64,000 nt of DNA, from NCBI GenBank assembly GCA_950106755.1, contig OX467089.1, positions 6,512,501 through 6,576,500 on the forward strand, read 5' to 3'. Position numbers and translations under genes: made by a program. Under the pieces are notes generated by a model. It was not told the DNA's origin. It worked only from the letters and a program-made list of their open reading frames with translations, and made no database searches. Origin of the DNA: Climacium dendroides (lineage: Eukaryota > Streptophyta > Bryopsida > Hypnales > Climaciaceae). Shown here in pieces: positions 1 through 11,611 of the stretch. Position 1 is the stretch's first letter; the number at the start of each line of letters is the position of its first letter.

Positions 1-20
1 AGCTCGAGAGCTCTTCTTCC

Positions 21-3000
21 ATGATGATGCCGTTGTTGCGAATGGCACCGGGGCTTCCGCTGCGTGGGAAACGAGGCGTGGCGAGGAAGATGTGCGTGAG
101 TGAGGTCGTGAAGAAGACGGTGGAGACGGAGAGAAAATCTAATCCGACGACGTTTCCTCTGCTGGAGTTGTATGACTTCATCTGCAGGTACCGACATTTG
201 TAGTGAATTCCATTGTTTTTGATTTGACATTTTGAATCCATGTTTTGATGAGATTGTGGCTATGGCGGAGGAATGTTGAATGTCGACGGCGCAATTTGAG
301 TTGTAGTCGAGGCATTTCCATCTCTCTAGTGTGAAATTGCTTTGGATCTTGGTTAGTTGGTGATATGAAGCAGTAGGTGTCGGGAGTATGTGTACGTGAG
401 AGGGGTGCATCTAAACCCTAAAAACGGAGAAGAGAGACAAAGAGATGCAAGATCTTCTTTGTCTTGCAAGGGGCTGTCGAATTTTTGATTGATTTCTGAA
501 CTTTGTTACCCTCGATGCAATTGATCGTATTGTGAAAGTATAAATTAGGTCAATTTGTATATTACCAATTTTGTATCACCAGAATTAGTGAAGAACATTG
601 CATATGTTGGTCAGGAAATTAAATAAAATTGGGCAAAAGAGAAGCCCCTCATGACTTACCAATACTGCTGAAGAAAATATGAGGCCCAGCTTTTAGGTCT
701 TTGGTCCTTTAGGGATAAATTACAAATTCTACAAAATATGCACATTGAGTTGTGAAAGGATTTGAGAGAGATCATCATCACATTCTTATGTGAAATGAAA
801 CCGTCACGCACATACTGCTTGAAATGTGTGACGTGCAAGTTTATAATGGACGCAGTTACCAGGTTGGAATCCAGTGCTCGGATGCATAGTTTTGACTTTT
901 CTTGCTTGAAGAATTATGGCTACGAGATGAAAACTGCTTTGCATAGTCTTTCATGTAGTTAGTTGTTGGAATTCTTTACTTCTTTTTTTAGGAATGGTAA
1001 TGGAGAACGACAATAAGATTTTCAGAAAAATTAAATTGTTTTAGAAACTTTTAGAGAATCTTCTCCATGATATAGGGATGTATAGATACTGAATAGCTTG
1101 AGAAATATTTGTTCATATTCGGCTCCTTATTTGCTCCTCTTGGCTTGCTCATGACAGTGGGCCTCTGCTGAAGAAAATAGGGTTTACCCCAGAGAAGGTT
1201 GGACAGCGGATTGATGAGTGGCTGGCATTAGGAGTCAAGCTTTCACGCCAACTGCAGTTTGATGAATTCGCACTCTCGCAATCTGAGAAAGTTCGCATTT
1301 ATCATTACTATGTGCCCGTGTTTCTGTGGTGCAAGCGGGAGCTGGAAACTCATACTTCCAAGTTCAAGTCAGGCGAGCCAGTGCCTGCTTTAGTGGTAAA
1401 TTAACCCATCTTGAAATCTTCTCTTCTTTTTCATGATGATTTGTTCGAGCAAGGAATATTTTCTGTATTTAGGATTTCAGTCTGGGTAGAGTCTAACTGA
1501 TTTCATAAATAAATAGTGTCACTTTAGATTGCACAGGTCGAAGCTGCAAGCTTTAAGTTTGAATCCACATCATGTGCAACTATGGGTGAGATCGAAAACT
1601 TAAAATAATCCATTGCATTCTTGATACCTGATTATGCACTTGAGGGAACACGTGTTCAATCCACCTCAAAGAGACAACTTGAGACCCTGCTATCTCGAAA
1701 TATTTTTAGCATGCTACATTGGAGCAATTTGAGTGTCACCTCTTCATACTCATTCTTGTTTCTTGGACTAGTGTAAAGTCAACATTGAAATAAATGGAAA
1801 AAATTGATTTTTATACATTAAGGGGTTGGATTTCGTATTATCTCAAGTTTGTTGCTTCGACCTATGCAATCTAGAGTGGCCCTTCGTTAGGCACGTGAGA
1901 ATTGCATTAATTACAGATGGTTTGCCATTGACATGATGTTAAGCAGGAGAAATATTGGATTGCAATCTTATGTGGGCTATGACTTTTCTTGTTGCAATAT
2001 TGGGCAGATCGGCATCAGTGCTCCACAGGGTTGTGGTAAAACAACAATAGTTTATTCCCTGGAGTATCTGTTTAACTCTCTTGGCAGGTGAATTGCTATA
2101 ATTTATTTTTATTTAAACTCTATTCTAAATCCTTTTAGCTTTACGGGGGTTGCAATGTGGAGTAAATGGATTATGATTGGGAAAGTTTGTGGTGGGTTTA
2201 ACAGTCGAGCTGCCTCTATTTCAATTGATGACTTCTACCTTACAGCAGCCGAGCAGGTATTTCCTCATTCACACCTCTCGTACTGTGTTTGCTTGGGATC
2301 TTCTTTCGTAGAACAATGTTTTGGTTGTTATGAAAACAATATTTTGTATGAGTCGAGAGAAAATGAATCGGCGTTTTTTGCAAAAGCTTTTAGCTACATC
2401 GCATGGATTTTTTTATGCTATTCTGGAATATTTTACAAGCGTGTACCACGCATTGTTTCAGCCAGGAACTGTCTTTTATATGTATTACAAGTCATCTTGG
2501 TCATCATAAAGTGAATAGATAAGGTAATTCCACTGACTCTGCTTCTTTGATGCAGAAAAAGCTCTCTGCAGGCAACCCCGGAAATAGACTTTTGGAGGTA
2601 ACTTTACATTCTAATTGATAAATAAGACTTGCTTTGTAGCATTGTTTTTAAAAGCAAGTATGTTGTCTATACTCTACTTTAGAATTTTCTCCATTTGGTG
2701 CTGATCTTGAGAGCATGTTTCATCAACACTTGCTGTTTTTAAGGTTCGAGTCATTGAAATGTGCAATCAGATGCGGGGTAATGCGGGGAGTCATGATTTG
2801 AAGCTTGGAACTGAGACTTTAAAGGCTTTGCAGTGCCTCACAACCAGTGGTTTGCCTCCACCTGCCTGGTTCAAACCCTAGCTCTCCCATTCAGCATGTG
2901 TATTTCATCCTCTCAGCCTGATAAAGCATGTGTTCTCATGCTGAGACTAAATTAAAAAGGATGACCTCAATATTGTTTCCTTTATTATGCAAAATATTAA

Positions 3001-4957
3001 TGCACCTACTTAGAATTTGAATGATGCACGTACTATCGGAACTAGTCACCTGGGTGTTCTCAAAATGCAATTTTCTTCGGAGTTTTGGCAGGGAAAGAAA
3101 TCAGTCTCCCACGGTATGACAAGGTATTGGCTCCTCTTCCTTGGATTATGCTGAGGCCTTAATTAATGGGGATTTAAACTTCCTATTTTTGGTGTTCTAT
3201 ACTCTTAAGGTGCAATCGTTTGAATGTTGCAGTCTGCAAATGCTGGTTTAGGGGACCGTGCCGATCCATCACAATGGACAAAGATCGAGGGTCCTGTGAA
3301 GGTATGGTGTTTTTCTTCTCCTTGAACTGACTTAAACTTTGTTGTCACAATCGTTCCAAGTGTCACTGCCTTGGTCACCATAGGATATCATGGAGTTTTC
3401 CCCGAATTGTATTTCAGAATGTGTGAAGCAGTGTCTTGCAGATGGTGGTCTACTCGATGGAGGCCAACTTTATGAATTTGTTGCAAGCTTTTGATGTAGA
3501 ATCGAGTCTTTTTATAATTTTCTGCTTCAGTGTTAGTTTTGGTCCTCAGGTTCGCTCATGCCTGAACAAAAATAAAGTCTCGTCCCTTATTAACTTGAGC
3601 ATGAGTTGCCAACATAATTCGCTGAGGGCTTGCACAGGTGGTGCTCTTTGAAGGCTGGATGCTGGGGTTTGAGCCGCAAAATGAATCTCTTGTTACTTCC
3701 GTTGATCCCCAGGTATGCCAGTAGTCCGTTGTTTTCAAGAGTTGCATGAAGAATTTCAAGTGAAAAGCTATGTGCGAGTTAGTTTCTTCTGATTGTGGTC
3801 TGATCTTAGTACTAGTGTTGGTGCAGCTTGTTCCTGTGAACAGAAATTTGGCAACTTACTATGATGCCTGGCACAAAATGATCAACTCATGGGTCATCAT
3901 CCAAGTCGACGACCCTAATTGGGTGTTTCGGTGGCGTTTGCAGGTGCTAAAATAAGCACTTCCATGCACCTTGGTCATATAATACCGTTTGTCACTCAAT
4001 GAACCAAATAGATCTAACTTGTTTAATTTGATGTTGATGTTGGCGTTAGAATGTATTGCAAGAAGTGTAATATCTACGGAGTATATGTATATATATATAC
4101 GGTGTGTGTGTGTATTAACAGGATTTTAGTAAAATTAGATTGCTTCAGGAACTTTTAAACATCATAAAGAGAATCTTCCTCATGATTCATGGGGAATTTC
4201 CTGAAACGATAAAATTTTACTGAAAACATTGTTATATGTACTTTAGGATCTTGTAATGGTTTAGGAATTTGCAGTGTAAGGTCGAGATGAGACTAAATTA
4301 TGGATTATTTTGGTCAGGCCGAAGTTGCAATGAGAGCGGATGGAAAGACAGGCATGACAGACGAGCAGGTTAGTGCCGAACCACTTCTTCTGTAACTGAT
4401 ATTGTGCAAAGTGTAGTATTGTCTTCATTGTGCAACTTACACTGCGTGTTTCTGAACTGGAGCAATGTAAGATGGCCTCCTCTAAAAGCTTGCTGGCTTA
4501 AAATTTGAAGTGTCGAAACTAAAAGGATGCTTTAGTTTGTTTGCTTAGTGACGGCTGGAAAACTGACAAGCAGGCCATTTCTGTAAAAGTGGTAAATGCA
4601 AAAAGGTCTAGATATGATCTGTTTGCACTGAAACAACCTGAATTGTGAAAACTTTCGAAGTCTTCAAGTTGGCAGTCAGTTTCTCAAATGCTATTCTTGG
4701 CTGTACCTAATCTTAGTTGCAATTTGCCCATGTGAAACTGAGAAATCAGACCTCATTGACACATGATTGCCATGAAATTTTCTCCAAAACAGCTTACCCT
4801 ACCTTGTGTTTTGCTCCAGGTGGCGGATTTTGTTTCAAGATACATACCTGCTTACGAAGCCTATTTGCCAGCCTTATATGACCAGGGACCAAAGGGTGCA
4901 AGTGAGGAGCACGCGTTGATGCTTCACATAGATGAGGACCGCAACCCCATTGGCTAA
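21..4957 (+). CDS. GLYK: D-glycerate 3-kinase, chloroplastic type; 12 exons, 5' end possibly beyond the window
   Basis: This enzyme phosphorylates D-glycerate to 3-phosphoglycerate, the last step of photorespiration, normally in the chloroplast stroma. Exons inferred from homology, GT-AG borders and phase are 21-187, 1158-1395, 2008-2087, 2205-2256, 2556-2597, 2771-2849, 3092-3123, 3233-3301, 3638-3712, 3827-3943, 4318-4368 and 4820-4957, which join in frame to 379 codons plus stop. A Walker A loop (APQGCGKT, about residues 140-147) opens exon 3, followed by SISIDDFYLT in exon 4, GNAGSHDL in exon 6, GDRADPSQW in exon 8, VVLFEGWMLGF in exon 9 and FRWRLQAEVAMR across exons 10-11. These are the conserved blocks of plant GLYK. 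Only about 45 residues precede the conserved LELYDFIC block and the reading frame is open to the window edge, so the true start and part of the transit peptide may lie upstream. No lesion is visible. The family call is firm; the exact N-terminus is not. Confidence 0.93.
4123..4226. repeat. foldback element in GLYK intron 10
   Basis: A region of about 104 bp has inverted ends of about 29 bp (TTTTAGTAAAATTAGATTGC against its reverse complement near 4198-4226, with several mismatches). It lies in the intron between the exons ending at 3943 and starting at 4318. Part of a similar sequence, with AAACTTTTAGAGAATCTTC, occurs in intron 1 at about 1018-1080. A small MITE remnant is the simplest reading; a precursor-like intronic hairpin cannot be excluded. 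Confidence 0.5.
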
Positions 4958-7752
4958 GTTAGGCCCCCATAGGCCGGCCTCACCTTGTATTTTAAATGAA
5001 GCTATTTTGTGATCCGAAATCATTTAATATTCGGTGTATTATTCTTTATTGGATGATATCTTTCATTAAAATTCTACGAGTGTAAGCGGCGTGCAATTTC
5101 GAGTTTGAATGCAATTATTATAAATTATTTCATGTTTAGGGGCCAAATTTGTAATTTGTAAACATGAGTAGGTGAGGTTACAGCTCTAACCTCACCTACA
5201 CAGGTGAGGTTACCAATGTGGCGCTAGGATTTAAAAGGGAATGACTTTTTAGATTATCACAATGTAGAGGGCCAAATCTTCTTCAATATTTGATTTTAAC
5301 TTCATTTTTTTTCCGACCACTTGATGAAGTCATGCTCCTACAATCCATAAAGCCTCTTTAGGAAAAGAAAAGGTGAATTTTTGAATCTTAGTTAGTAATT
5401 TGAAATTAGGGCATTTTATAGTTTATTGTAGGTCATGATAAAATGAGGTGCATTATTCTTTCATAACATGAATTGAAGTTTTAATTTGAGTATACTAGTT
5501 CTTGATGAAAGTATGTACATCACAGTAAAATATGTAAGCTTAATTTAGCATTATTTTTAATTTTTGTAGAAAGATACATATGGGCATACATTGAGAAAAA
5601 ATCCGATAAATTAACATCCAACTCTTATTTTGAGTACTTGAATCTTATCATGACAATTCATAGTGGGGACTTGTATAGAGCATGAAGTTCAAAAAAACAT
5701 CGAAACTAAATTTTTCATCAAAGGATGTATTTGCAAAACTAAATTGGTACCAAAATTGAGAGAGTTTGTAATGTTTGGAGTCGGGTCTACAAAGAAATTT
5801 TGTACTTTACATTGTTTACTAGTAATCCTTTCTACTTTCTATGTTCCTTCGCAAAATCCATTTTTGTATAATGTGGTTTAATTATAATAATTACAAGTAG
5901 AAGAAACATCTTTACATTTATTTTCAAAAACCATTTTGGACTCATTAAAGTCCATGCACCGAAGTAGCTCTAGATTCACCTTAATATCTAAAAAATTTAA
6001 ATATTCAAATTTCACATATATTTGCATTAGATAATAATGACTTCATCTAAATTCAAAAATTGTGACATTTACACTAATGTCCTAGACTTCAAACTTCAAT
6101 TTTGTAATTGTTGCATCTCCTAAAATCTTGTGGAAATGGAGTCATTTTCTTCCAAAATCTTTGTTTCAAACTGGGCTTCAAAGTGATCAATTGCAAAGTA
6201 GAATGTGTTCACCCTCAATTCTTTTTGAAAAATTTGCATATTTTTTGTTCAAAATAATAAACAATTATCCCAATTTCATCAAATTGATAATGAAAGAAGT
6301 TATCTTTTAAATATTTAAATATTATTTTATAATGATAGAGAGTTGATTTGAACAAAACATTGAGCCAAGAGTACTTTTATTATTGGATTGTGTCTTTGAA
6401 GAAGGGCTTCTATTGCCCAAAGGTTCAAAATCAACCTTTGTTGTAGTCTCAATGCACAATTTCAATTGTTTCACATAAGTACAAAACTTTGTACTTGTGA
6501 GGTAAATACATCCCAAATCATCATTGATTACAAAATGACTCATTGAGATTTTTGTCTAGAAATGATGGTATTATATTTGAGGATGTACAAAGCTATTTGA
6601 ACTTTGGAATCGAATGTCAATTCATGGCATACCTATTAATGGCACTTCAATTGAAAATTTATAACTTATTCATTCAAACTAGGGCCCCACATTTATCCCA
6701 CAATTCAATAATACATTATTTATTATGTTATGTGTAAATAGTGTACATTTTTAACTTCAAATGTATTAAATTAATAAATAATGACCACAAAGTGGTGCAA
6801 TTAGTCATATAGGGAAAATAGGATCTTCTTCCCAATTATCTAAATAATGAATGGTGAATTGCATTGGAATCCTTTTTCACTTGCCAAAATGACTCAAGTA
6901 CTATTTATTACTATTTGTAGTTCTTAGTTATTATTTGTGGAAGTTATAGATGCACATTCATTCTTGCATGTTCATTACATTAGTTTTGTAACATCTTATT
7001 GATGTTGGTTTTAGCACTCACAAGTTGCCTCCTTTAATAGTTGTACATATTGCGTATATGGGAATTGATAGTGTTATTTTTGATGAGTTCCAACCTTTCA
7101 AACATGTTCTTCCAATGGGAATTATTTGGTAGTTATACCACTACATTTTAAAGGGTAACGAATTGGGGTTGAAAAGAGAAGTTGTCAATTCACCTTTTAG
7201 TTTCATCTATGATTTAGTACAATTTTGTTTTTGTGTAATCTATTATATATCAAAGAGTGTAGTAGGGTGGGTGGGTGGATGGAGAAGGAACCCCAAGAAA
7301 GTTCTACTTAGAATCCCCCACCCAAACTTTCAAAAAAATTGAAGAAAAAATTGAATTTTTTAAATCCAAATTAAAAAAAGAAAACATTCACAAGGTAGAT
7401 CATTGGATAATCGCAAAAGCATGTCACTTTTTGTATATGGGTGGCTTTTGTGAAGCACCCTCAATCCCACTTTATCAAGTGGGCTACACTAATCAAATGG
7501 AATGCTACCTAATCAAGGGAAAAAATTGAGGATGAATCTACCACTTAACTTTATAAAGACAATGGATGACTTCATTGTTAAAAACAACGAATGCACCTCC
7601 TAGTCAAATAATCAAGTATTTTGGTAACTACCTTGGTTATTGACAAGAGCTTCATGCAAAACAAAAATTTAAGTTTAAGATTACCTATATCGTTGTCCTT
7701 CATGTTGGCTCCCTCATATTTGAGAGGTAAAGAATTTGTATCATGACAATAA
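4958..7752. other. gene-free AT-rich interval downstream of GLYK
   Basis: No coding region is supported; the short open frames here have AT-driven composition and no recognisable domains. The interval starts with the GLYK 3' UTR. About 210 bp after the stop there is a perfect 13-bp inverted repeat (arms 5168-5180 and 5187-5199, GTAGGTGAGGTTA) with a third partial copy at 5202-5213. Confidence 0.5.
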
Positions 7753-8315
7753 CTTGGGGGGTGCATTTAGTTCTACTACAACAAACCACATGCGAACAAG
7801 TGGTTTCCAATAAACTATAATTTTAATTTCAAATTTTGAGCATTGTTTACTAATGACTATAGGATTCTACTCCCAAAATTTCAAACTCAAATAAAATATG
7901 GAATGATTTCTAGAAGAGGTTAAAAATGCACTAAAATGGCATGTTTTTTTAATACAAATATTTTTAGAGAACACATTTAGATGACCATTGCATCAATATT
8001 CAACTCAAAATGAGCTTTCAATAGAGAGTTATTTTTAGGAATTTTTTGTTCATTTTTTAGACAATTTTTTCTTATATAATATAGGGTAGTGAAAGTTATT
8101 TTTCAATTCTACAGTGTATCTTTTTACTTCAAAAATTTGTAACTAATTATTATTAATAAATAAAAATATCAATAATTCAAAACAAATTTTTGTTAAAGTA
8201 AAAAAATCTATTCATATTTTTTATTTAATTTTATTTAAAATTCAAAAAGTATATAGGGGTCCAAAGTTTTGTTTGCACTCGGTTTTTAATAAACACTTTA
8301 AGTGACCCCCCCAAG
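7753..8315. mobile_element. non-autonomous TIR element, copy 1 (563 bp)
   Basis: The element starts CTTGGGGGGTGCATTTAG and its 3' end reads, reverse-complemented, CTTGGGGGGGTCACTTA. A second copy of almost identical length lies at 57231-57794 and aligns along the whole element. Flanks GACAATAA and GACAAAAA match at 7 of 8 positions if the last base is treated as ambiguous. There is no coding capacity. Eight-base duplications are typical of hAT-like elements, but the terminal bases do not allow a firm superfamily call. Confidence 0.75.
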
Positions 8316-10648
8316 ACAAAAATGGTAGAAAGCCAAATTATTCTTGGATGATTGTGACTTAGAAAAGATTTTAGATCTTTGAAGTATTAGAATATCTAGA
8401 TAACATTTTTGTAGCCTTGGTAAACTTATTGAATTCTAGTTGTTTTTTAGCACTAAAATTTCTCATAATGATGAGGTCTCAAATTTAGTGTTCAGACAAT
8501 TTTTCTTTATGTAGAAATTTGTCCAATGCATTAAAATTTCAACCTATAATAATTTAAAATATTGTGATAAAAATCATAAGATATAATATTATTTTCACAA
8601 TTATTTTTTTATCCTATGTACCTATTATGTGGCAATAGGATCAAATTGCATTGAAGTATTCTATTGGTGAGAGTACAAAATTAGTGTCACCTCTCAAATT
8701 AGGATCATTGCTATATTATTTTTTGATGAAAAATAATAAATTTTGTTTCATTTTTATTTCCTATACATAGGTCAAAGTGCATATTTTTACTTTATATGGG
8801 TTTTACTCTTACTTTTATGACCCATGCATGGAAACATTTTTATCTACTATGTGGAAGTGGCGTCAAACCATATGTCGAGCTACATTGAAGTATCATATTA
8901 TTGAAGGCACAAGATTAATGTCACCTCTAAAGTTAGTGTTATTGATATATTATTTTTCAATGAAAAATAAAATTTTAAACTTTTATTTTTTTATCCTATA
9001 CAAAGTGGAGAACACACGGTCTGGGAGATCTCAACATAACAAACAAAACAAAACAAATAGCCAAATTTAAGGTATGGATGATAATAATGATAATAAAAAT
9101 GATGATGATAATAATAATAATAATAATAATAATAATATGCACTTTGATCCAACATATTTGGTACTGTCAGAAAGTCCTCAACAAGGAGGGGTGCACGAGC
9201 TTTGTTTCATGGTGTTTGAACCTACAATTTGAATTTTGAAGTTTTCATGAACTAAACAATTAGAAAATTACTTTTATTTTTGTTTTGACTGTGGCAACGG
9301 CATAGGGCACACTTATTATTATTATTATTATTATTTTTATTTTTATTTTTAAATTATTTTTAAATTATTTTTAAAATTTCCTATGCATGAAACACTTTAA
9401 CTACAATTTGCTAGTATTGGGCATGTTTGGCATGGGTTCAAACTAGTGATATGGATATAAAGATATATAAAACATCAAAAGACATTATACATCAAACAAA
9501 TATTAAAACATTTCAACTAAAAAGTTCTATGCCTAGCCTCTATATATTGGTTGTACAAGATACAAGATTACAAAATCTTTGTTTTTTTCATTTTGCAAAT
9601 ATTCTTCAATAAGACACAAAGGTAAACTAGCCTATAACAAACAAAAGGACCACCATTGACATCCAAAGATTGCCCTTATTAAAGTCTTGCATCAACTTGG
9701 GACAGATTTTTACCAAAAAATGAGATTTGAACTACATTAGGTTGAATTAGTGGTCACAATCAATGTCTTCAATGATGGTGATGGAGTGATTACTAACCCC
9801 AATAGGAACTTTCATAGTGAGTGTAAATTCATCACATGAAGAGGCTTTCATAAGCCTTTGTGTTGTGTCCATGTATGGGAATATTGCAATTGCTTTGGGT
9901 AAATAAAATGACCAATATGGATAAATTTTTGTTGGTTTTACAGTAGTCTAAAGACTAATTTGGGACAAGTAGATAGCACACTTCAAGAATTCATAATGAA
10001 TTCATACTTTGTCGAAAAAATCAATTACTCTCTCCAATTCTCACATTTATCTTTATTTATCAAAAATTCAAAAATTCAAACAATTTTTTATTATAAAATT
10101 CAACAATGACAATAGGGAGAATTAATCATTGTGCTTATTACAAATTGGTTTACCTTAAAGTGAAAACACCTTAAACCATCCATGTACCCATTCTTGACAA
10201 GTAGACTTCCATTAATTCCCATGCTAATGATCAAAGGGGAGTGTGTTTTCAGAATTGATCAAAATTGTCAAGAACTGAACCAATTTTTTAATTAATTTTT
10301 TCTTAAAATTGATTAAAATATTACCATAGGATCTTGAAATTCAGATTAACAATGAACAATTCAAAAAAATTCAGATTACTTGACTACACAATTTTGTAGA
10401 CATTTAATTGTTTGAAGTTTTCTTTGGGTCAATGGAAAAACAAGGCAACACACTTTGAAGGAGCATATCTTAGTAGAATATTTTGAAATGATGACAAGAG
10501 ATTTGAGAATGCTCATATAAAATTTCACAACATTCTAAGCATTTTTCAATTCATAGTGGAGCTTACAATATTCTATAGTCATTCAATTCTAATGTAAGTA
10601 GTGTTTATAAGAAATATTAGTAATGGGTACACTTGTCTTTTCCATGAG
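8316..10648. other. AT-rich interval with microsatellites
   Basis: No gene is supported. The interval contains an imperfect GAT/AAT microsatellite at about 9078-9136 and an ATT tract passing into T-rich sequence at about 9312-9374. The remainder is anonymous AT-rich DNA. Confidence 0.5.
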
Positions 10649-11611
10649 GTCATTAGATCTTGCCCTTTTTGAGCTTCTTGGAATTTGCTCTAAATTAAAC
10701 AAGAAGCCAACATTTTAATAAGTTGTATCGATTTTTTGAATTGTAACCATACAAATTCAAACGAGACATATTAGAGGTTTTATAGGAAAATAAAATACAA
10801 CAATATCATTTAAGAATCGCAAGATTACAATGTTTGATCATAAGCATGTTAAAACTATAAAAATCTTTCAGCTCTCTTTTTGCATGTCAAATCTAAAAAA
10901 TTGGTCACCAAAAAAATATGAGATTGAGGGATCTAACATGTATAATCCCAATCAATTTATGGCTTCTCAAAATCTACTCTATAATTTTTTTAACCCCTAA
11001 AGGACCAAGGAGCCTACTTTGGGCTTTTTGAGAACTCGGTGAGGAACTCGGGCAGACCCTATTGACTTCATAATTTGGATTTTTTGCATGAATTTCTTAG
11101 GATGGATACTTCTCATCATAATCTACATGTGAAGCTTAGTTTCATGTCATTCCAATAAATACTGCAAAAGTTAGAAGGTTTTATTTTATTTCAATGTCAA
11201 ATCAAGCAACAAAAAATATATTCTAAAAAAAATATTAATTATTTTCTTAGAATTTTTTAAATTGATACTAATATGCAATTTTGAGTCTCTAAACACAATG
11301 GTCCTTTAAGAATCAAATGAATTGTTAAATAATGTGATTTTTTCTCCAAGATCTAGTGTATTTGAGGCTCATTTCCAAGAGCCCTCAACACTACAAAAAG
11401 TTAAGATTACAATGGACACCCTTGCATTAAATCTAGAATAGAAAAATCATAATCATTCATTTTCAAAATCAGATTTTTGATGCTAAAACTAGACTTCAAA
11501 GAGAATTTGTCAAAAATATAGACTACTAAAAATAGAAACTTAATTGGGCCTTATTTAACTTCAAAGTATTATCAACACCAAAATTTGGTGCCTCGCGTAT
11601 ACAAGGGTTAA
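10649..11611 (-). mobile_element. TTAA-type TIR element (family 4), interrupted copy
   Basis: In reverse complement this matches the element at 62842-63502 on both sides of an insertion: 10649-10989 corresponds to about 63170-63502 and 11310-11611 to about 62842-63140. Its right end reads GGTGCCTCGCGTATACAAGGGTTAA-like sequence, the counterpart of the TTAACCCCTGAATG end of the other copy. The left end is degraded, so that boundary is approximate. There is no coding potential. Confidence 0.65.
10990..11309 (+). mobile_element. TTAA-type TIR element (family 3), nested copy of 320 bp
   Basis: The element starts TTAACCCCTAAAGGACCAAG and ends with AACACAATGGTCCTTTAA, the reverse complement of the other family terminus seen at 16540. 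Internal sequence from 10990 to about 11250 is similar to the reverse complement of 17000-17261. It interrupts the family 4 element at 10649-11611, whose other copy at 62842-63502 lacks this insert and so provides an empty site. Confidence 0.7.

Noticed and set aside
1540..1580. Possible tRNA-like TTTGAATCC motif in GLYK intron 2
   Set aside because: No cloverleaf arms can be drawn around it; it is a chance match.
3436..3955. Open frames in the GLYK introns and exons on both strands
   Set aside because: They cross exon-intron borders supported by homology and phase, so they are not separate genes.
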